Below are positions 39,501 through 48,500 of a DNA stretch of 64,000 nucleotides, one piece after another (positions within the stretch are counted from its first letter, which is position 1; the number at the start of each line of letters is the position of its first letter). The notes under the pieces were generated by a model. It was given only the letters and a program-made list of their open reading frames with translations. It made no database searches and was not told the DNA's origin. The translations under genes were made by a program, and so were the position numbers. Source of the stretch: Physella acuta (Eukaryota > Mollusca > Gastropoda > Physidae); assembly GCF_028476545.1 (NCBI RefSeq), contig NW_026731904.1, positions 237,501 through 301,500 of the forward strand, written 5' to 3'.

Positions 39501-42500
39501 CCGAAGAGATGCCTGGAAGAAACTCTGTTTCTTTCTTCTTATACCTAGACTCTACAACACCTAGACTGAACTAAACTTCCTACTCAACAAGCTAGATGAA
39601 ACAACTTCTCACTTGAATCACCTAGTCAGAATTCAACTAAAACAAATGTATGCAGCAACACAAAATGTCACTTATTTATCAAGTCATGATTATATTCATT
39701 TATTAGCACTAAATGCACTCATATACACACCTCATAACATCAAGTACATTTAAAAACACAAGCACCACAATGAAATCTGGTAACTCAAGTTATGATTGGA
39801 TCTTGCTTTATTTATTTCTTGACTGTTCTATTTTTTTCTAATGTCTTGTCACAGGGGCCAGACACCAGCTGATGCAGAATCTCAGTTTTTAGAGAAAGCC
39901 AAAAGATTAGAAATGTATGGTGTTGACTTACATAATGCCAGGGTAGGTCTGTTCATTGTTACCTTTTCACCAGGGTATGTCTGTTCATTGTTACCTTTGC
40001 ACCAGGGTATGTCTGTTCATTGTTACCTTTGCACCAGGGTATGTCTGTTCATTGTTACCTTTGCACCAGGGTATGTCTGTTCATTGTTACCTTTTCACCA
40101 GGGTATGTCTGTTCATTGTTACCTTTGCACCAGGGTATGTCTGTTCATTGTTACCTTTGCACCAGGGTATGTCTGTTCATTGTTACCTTTTCACCAGGGT
40201 ATGTCTGTTCATTGTTACCTTTGCACCAGGGTATGTCTGTTCATTGTTACCTTTGCACCAGGGTATGTCTGTTCATTGTTACCTTTGCACCAGGGTATGT
40301 CTGTTCATTGTTACCTTTGCACCAGGGTATGTCTATTCATTGTTACCTTTGCACCAGGGTATGTCTGTTCATTGTTACCTTTGCACCAGGTTATGTCTGT
40401 TCATTGTTACCTTTGCACCAGGGTATGTCTGTTCATCGTTACCTTTGCACCAGGGTATGTCTGTTCATTGTTACCTTTGCACCAGGGTATGTCTGTTCAT
40501 TGTTACCTTTGCACCAGGGTATGTCTGTTCATTGTTACCTTTGCACCAGGGTATGTCTGTTCATTGTTACCTTTGCACCAGGGTATGTCTGTTCATTGTT
40601 ACCTGTGCACCAGGGTATTCTGTTCATTGTTACCTGTGCACCAGGGTATGTCTGTTCATTGTTACCTTTGCACCAGGGTATGTCTGTTCATTGTTACCTG
40701 TGCACCAGGGTATTCTGTTCATTGTTACCTTTGCACCAGGGTATGTCTGTTCATTGTTACCTTTGCACCAGGGTATGTCTGTTCATTGTTACCTTTGCAC
40801 CAGGGTATGTGTTGTCATATTTACTGTTACACTTGTACCAAGTAGGTCTGCTCATTGTAACCATTGTCAATCTGGCATATTAGCTTTGAAAAATGCTCTA
40901 GTATTGTGCATATCTTAGTATGTCCTAATGCATAGTGTGATGCACTTTAGAAGTTTAAAGCAAATTTAGTCAGCAACAGTAACGTTTATGACGTCATACC
41001 GTACCTGTCCATCATTTTGCCATGAAGAAATGGTGACGTCAAATCAAACCCAAAAGATGGGTCTGATTAGATCACAATGAACAGTAGCCCACCACATCCT
41101 TAATGTATCATAGTTTTCAAAATGAATAGATAGATATTTCCTCATTTCAAAAACTGACTCACCAGAAGGGGTAGTTTTGGTGTAACTTTTAAAACAAATA
41201 ATTTAAAACAACCACTTAAATTTATTAAAAATATTGTAAAAAGCATTATTATGCACACAATGGGGCTGAGTTTATTTTATAGGAGGTAAAATAACAAAAT
41301 AGTTTTTTGATAATAAATAAAAATTTCAATAACCTTCAAAAAACGTAAACAAAACGCTAATGCGAGTATTATTATGCGGTGTGACTTTTCCAGTTTTTAG
41401 CGTAAATCTATTTTTTTCCATTTCAGCTGCAATTTTCCTCTGCTATTTTCACTTTCTCATAATTTTTCAGCCAATTTCCGATTTTTGTCCATTTTTTACA
41501 TTTTAAAAATTCGGGAAAAAAACCCAGCTGGATTAAGGTCAAGATTCAGAATTTTAGTAGATTTCCTAATTTTTCAGAATGCAAATTTTCCACTATTTTT
41601 AGTTAAATAGTTATCAAAAACATGGGAAAAAGTTAGCCTGGTTTGGTTTCTTGGTCGTCTAGCTAAAGCCTTATTTTGTCTACCGGTACTTTAACTTGCC
41701 CAAATCTTCAGTTTCTCTCTGCTTCTAATTCAATTTTTTTTGGCAATCTCAAATTACTATTGAAATCCTTGCAAAAGGTGACTATGGGGACTAGACTAAC
41801 CCGCCCCTGCTTGTAGCAACGTGGCTCTTGTGACCTAACCTTGACTGCCGGAGTGTAACCGGGGGCTCCTGAGTGTGCCCCTCTACATCCCTGACACCTG
41901 GATGGTTGCCAAAGTGTGTTCTACCTCACTATTATAGAGGCTATCATACACCAGTTCTACCTCACTATTATAGAGGCTATCATATAACCCTGCCAAAGTG
42001 TGTTCTACCTCACTATTATAGAGGCTATCATACACCAGTTCTACCTCACTATTATAGAGGCTATCATACACCTGCCAAAGTGTGTTCTACCTCACTATTA
42101 TAGAGGCTATCATACACCAGTTCTACCTCACTATTATAGAGGCTATCATACACCAGTTCTACCTCACTATTATAGAGGCTATCATACACCTGCCAAAGTG
42201 TGTTCTACCTCACTATTATAGAGGCTATCATACACCAGTTCTATCTCACTATTTTAGAGGCTTTCATACACCAGTTCTACCTCACTATTATAGAGGCTAT
42301 CATACACCTGCCAAAGTGTGTTCTACCTCACTATTATAGAGGCTTTCATACACCAGTTCTACCTCACTATTATAGAGGCTATCATACACCTGCCAAAGTG
42401 TGTTCTACCTCACTATTATAGAGGCATTCATACACCAGTTCTACCTCACTATTATAGAGGCTATCATACACCAGTTCTACCTCACTATTATAGAGGCTAT

Positions 42501-45500
42501 CATACACCTGCCAAAGTGTGTTCTACCTCACTATTATAGAGGCTATCATACACCAGTTCTACCTTACTATTATAGAGGCTATCATACACCTGCCAAAGTG
42601 TGTTCTACCTCACTATTATAGAGGCTATCATACACCAGTTCTACCTCACTATTATAGAGACTATCATACACCAGTTCTACCTCACTATTATAGAGGCTAT
42701 CATACACCTGCCAAAGTGTGTTCTACCTCACTATTATAGAGGCTATCATACACCAGTTCTACCTCACTATTATAGAGGCTATCATACACCAGTTCTACCT
42801 CACTATTATAGAGGCTATCATACACCAGTTCTACCTCACTTTTATAGAGGCTATCATACACCAGTTCTACCTCACTATTATAGAGGCTATCATACACCAG
42901 TTCTATCTCACTATTATAGAGGCTATCATACACCTGCCAAAGTGTGTTCTACCTCACTATTATAGAGGCTATCATACACCAGTTCTATCTCACTATTATA
43001 GAGGCTATCATACACCTGTTCTACCTCACTATTATAGAGGCTATCATACACCTGTTCTACCTCACTATTATAGAGGCTATCATACACCTGCCAAAGTGTG
43101 TTCTACCTCACTATTATAGAGGCTATCATACACCTGTTCTACCTCACTATTATAGAGGCTATCATACACCAGTTCTACCTCACTATTATAGAGGCTATCA
43201 TACACCTGCCAAAGTGTGTTCTACCTCACTATTATAGAGGCTATCATACACCAGTTCTACCTCACTATTATAGAGGCTATCATACACCAGTTCTACCTCA
43301 CTATTATAGAGGCTATCATACACCAGTTCTACCTCACTATTATAGAGGCTATCATACACCTGCCAAAGTGTGTTCTACCTCACTATTATAGAGGCTATCA
43401 TACACCAGTTCTATCTCACTATTATAGAGGCTATCATACACCTGTTCTACCTCACTATTATAGAGGCTATCATACACCTGTTCTACCTCACTATTATAGA
43501 GGCTATCATACACCTGCCAAAGTGTGTTCTACCTCACTATTATAGAGGCTATCATACACCTGTTCTACCTCACTATTATAGAGGCTATCATACACCAGTT
43601 CTACCTCACTATTATAGAGGCTATCATACACCAGTTCTACCTCACTATTATAGAGGCTATCATACACCAGTTCTACCTCACTATTATAGAGGCTATCATA
43701 CACCAGTTCTACCTCACTATTATAGAGGCTATCATACACCTGCCAAAGTGTGTTCTACCTCACTATTATAGAGGCTATCATACACCAGTTCTACCTCACT
43801 ATTATAGAGGCTATCATACACCAGTTCTACCTCACTATTATAGAGGCTATCATACACCTGCCAAAGTGTGTTCTACCTCACTATTATAGAGGCTATCATA
43901 CACCAGTTCTACCTCACTATTATAGAGGCTATCATACACCTGTTCTACCTCACTATTATAGAGGCTATCATACACCTGCCAAAGTGTGTTCTACCTCACT
44001 ATTATAGAGGCTATCATACACCAGTTCTACCTCACTATTATAGAGGCTATCATACACCTGTTCTACCTCACTATTATAGAGGCTATCATACACCTGCCAA
44101 AGTGTGTTCTACCTCACTATTATAGAGGCTATCATACACCAGTTCTACCTCACTATTATAGAGGCTATCATACACCTGTTCTACCTCACTATTATAGAGG
44201 CTATCATACACCTGCCAAAGTGTGTTCTACCTCACTATTATAGAGGCTATCATACACCAGTTCTACCTCACTATTATAGAGGCTATCATACACCTGTTCT
44301 ACCTCACTATTATAGAGGCTATCATACACCTGCCAAAGTGTGTTCTACCTCACTATTATAGAGGCTATCATACACCAGTTCTACCTCACTATTATAGAGG
44401 CTATCATACACCAGTTCTACCTCACTATTATAGAGGCTATCATACACCTGTTCTACCTCACTATTATAGAGGCTATCATACACCTGCCAAAGTGTGTTCT
44501 ACCTCACTATTATAGAGGCTATCATACACCAGTTCTACCTCACTATTATAGAGGCTATCATACACCTGTTCTACCTCACTATTATAGAGGCTATCATACA
44601 CCTGCCAAAGTGTGTTCTACCTCACTATTATAGAGGCTATCATACACCAGTTCTACCTCACTATTATAGAGGCTATCATACACCAGTTCTACCTCACTAT
44701 TATAGAGGCTATCATACACCAGTTCTACCTCACTATTATAGAGGCTATCATACACCTGCCAAAGTGTGTTCTACCTCACTATTATAGAGGCTATCATACA
44801 CCAGTTCTACCTCACTATTATAGAGGCTATCATACACCAGTTCTACCTCACTATTATAGAGGCTATCATACACCAGTTCTACCTCACTATTATAGAGGCT
44901 ATCATACACCAGTTCTACCTCACTATTATAGAGGCTATCATACACCAGTTCTACCTCACTATTATAGAGGCTATCATACACCAGTTCTACCTCACTATTA
45001 TAGAGGCTTTCATACACCAGTTCTACCTCACTATTATAGAGGCTATCATACACCAGTTCTACCTCACTATTATAGAGGCTTTCATACACCAGTTCTACCT
45101 CACTATTATAGAGGCTATCATACACCAGTTCTACCTCACTATTATAGAGGCTTTCATACACCAGTTCTACCTCACTATTATAGAGGCTATCATACACCAG
45201 TTCTACCTCACTATTATAGAGGCTATCATACACCAGTTCTACCTCACTATTATAGAGGCTATCATACACCAGTTTTACCTCACTATTATAGAGGCTATCA
45301 TACACCTGCCAAAGTGTGTTCTACCTCACTATTATAGAGGCTATCATACACCAGTTCTACCTCACTATTATAGAGGCTATCATACACCAGTTCTACCTCA
45401 CTATTATAGAGGCTATCATACACCAGTTCTACCTCACTATTATAGAGGCTATCATACACCAGTTCTACCTCACTATTATAGAGGCTATCATACACCAGTT

Positions 45501-48500
45501 CTACCTCACTATTATAGAGGCTATCATACACCAGTTCTACCTCACTATTATAGAGGCTTTCATACACCAGTTCTACCTCACTATTATAGAGGCTATCATA
45601 CACCAGTTCTACCTCACTATTATAGAGGCTTTCATACACCAGTTCTACCTCACTATTATAGAGGCTATCATACACCAGTTCTACCTCACTATTATAGAGG
45701 CTTTCATACACCAGTTCTACCTCACTATTATAGAGGCTATCATACACCAGTTCTACCTCACTATTATAGAGGCTATCATACACCAGTTCTACCTCACTAT
45801 TATAGAGGCTATCATACACCAGTTCTACCTCACTATTATAGAGGCTATCATACGTGCCAAAGTGTGGTGTATGAAATACTCTCTAGCTTTTGAGCTTTTG
45901 GGTCAGGTAACCTAAGGCTAGACACCACAGATGAAATTATTTTTTTATTAAATGCGTTTCACAGTGTTTATTAAATTAATATGTTAATAGTTGTGTTAAT
46001 AGTTGTTACCTATAGACAAAAATAATATATAACCACCTATAGAAGTACTGGTTGCCATGGAAATCATGAAAAGGTGTGAAAACTAACATCTTTTTAAACC
46101 TTTTCAAACCTTGTTCCCAAAACAGATTTTTAAAATCTGATAAAAGATGTAGATTTCTCAAACCAAGCTATACAGTTCTATGTTTATTCATTGCAATAGC
46201 TCTTATTCAATTTTTAATACAAATTTTTATGTACATTAATTAGGGTGTGGTTCTACATAAAATTCAATATTTTCTAAAGTATTGCAGTAAACTTAATGTA
46301 CAAAGATAGTTTTGTAGATGGTATAATGCTGAATGCATGTGGAAAGATTCAGTATGTATGTCAATGAGTTCCAGAGCCTTGTGATTTTATTTTGAATTTT
46401 GCGTAAAAATGCAGTTGAGAAAATTTGAAAAGAAGGGTGGAAAATGTCACTGTGCGGTTCCTCTTACAGAAAATAATTTAAGACATCTTGTTTTATGTGG
46501 AAGAGCCATTTGACTCAAAAAATACGTTGATTTTTGTTGTATGTTTCACATAAATTTTTTTTTTATTTAAGCTGAAACAATTTATACAAGAAGAATTTAT
46601 TTTAAGAGCAACTATTAATTGATCAGATTAAGTTTGTTAGCCGGTCTTTTCACTTCATTACAATGTCTATCCCTACTTGAATTGTAGCTCACACAAGTTT
46701 ATTGCAGCTGGGTACAGCCTTGAGGCTAGACATGCCCCCTCCCCCCACTCTGCTTCTCCCCACTGCTGAATGGTGCTGATGAGCCATAGGTTACCAATGT
46801 TCATTCAGCCATGTAGATAGGATCAAGCTCTATGTTTCTGTACAGGGCCTAATCGAATCCCTACTAGTATTTACATTAGTTGCTAGTAAACCCTACATGG
46901 AGCAAAGGGCATACACATGAAGACATTTGTTGTTTACTGTCCGATGTAGAGTCTGATGAACCTGTTCAAGCCTATCATATAATGTTTTAACAGGATTATA
47001 ATCTGGCTGTTGGTTAAATAGCGAGAAGGGGATGAAGGGATGGACTTGCTTCATTCTTCAAAATGACAGACATGTCATGACGCATCGTTTCATCTGAGTA
47101 TAAAACATACTTAACAGTGTTTAATAGCATTCCAATGCCAATCAACAGTACATTTCATAGCAAAGTTTCAAATATTGAGCTAAATGTTGATGTATAATTT
47201 TAAAACAACAAATAAAAGAGTATGTGCAAATAAAGTAAATAAACTAAGTATAATTTTAAAACAAATAAAAGAGTATATGCAAATAAAGTAAATAAACTAA
47301 GTATAATTTTAAAACAACAAATAAAAGAGTATATGCAAATAAAGTAAATAAACTAAGTATAATTTTAAAACAACAAATAAAAGAGTATATGCAAATAAAG
47401 TAAATAAACTTAGTATAATTTTAAAACAACAAATAAAAGAGTATATGCAAATAAAGTAAATAAACTAAGTATAATTTTAAAACAACAAATAAAAGAGTAT
47501 ATGCAAATAAAGTAAATAAACTTAGTATAATTTTAAAACAACAAATAAAAGAGTATACGCAAATAAAGTAAATAAACTAAGTATAATTTTAAAACAACAA
47601 ATAAAAGAGTATATGCAAATAAAGTAAATAAACTAAGTATAATTTTAAAACAACAAATAAAAGAGTATATGCAAATAAAGTAAATAAACTTAGTATAATT
47701 TTAAAACAACAAATAAAAGAGTATATGCAAATAAAGTAAATAAACTAAGTATAATTTTAAAACAACAAATAAAAGAGTATATGCAAATAAAGTAAATAAA
47801 CTTAGTATAATTTTAAAACAACAAATAAAAGAGTATACGCAAATAAAGTAAATAAACTAAGTATAATTTTAAAACAACAAATAAAAGAGTATATGCAAAT
47901 AAAGTAAATAAACTAAGTATAATTTTAAAACAACAAATAAAAGAGTATATGCAAATAAAGTAAATAAATTAAGTATAATTTTAAAACAACAAATAAAAGA
48001 GTATATGCAAATAAAGTAAATAAACTAAGTATAATTTTAAAACAACAAATAAAAGAGTATATGCAAATAAAGTAAATAAACTAAGTATAATTTTAAAACA
48101 ACAAATAAAAGAGTATATGCAAATAAAGTAAATAAACTAAGTATAATTTTAAAACAACAAATAAAAGAGTATATGCAAATAAAGTAAACAAAGGCAGGAT
48201 GTTGTTTTGTTTATCTAGAAACAAGATGGCTACCTAGCCCACGTGATTAATTGCAATGTATCAGGAATTATTTTGATTTACTGTAACATGATTGGTCAAT
48301 CGTATCAATTAATATCTTCCCTTTCATTATTTTTACACACATGCCCTTATATGGAGTTCGACCTCAAATTTTACTTTGGAGAAAATGGTTATCCCATTTA
48401 TTTCTAGAACATAGGAAACGGTCACAACCTTGCTTTTTTACAAGTGTTAGCGGGCAATAATAGATTAAATACCCGCTCAAAGATAGCCTCTGTCCACACA

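Noticed and set aside
41873-45915. Plus and minus frames up to 375 codons (FYLTIIEAIIHQ, YDSLYNSEVELV)
   Set aside because: Both strands are open because the 36-bp unit lacks stops in several frames; pure repeat translation.
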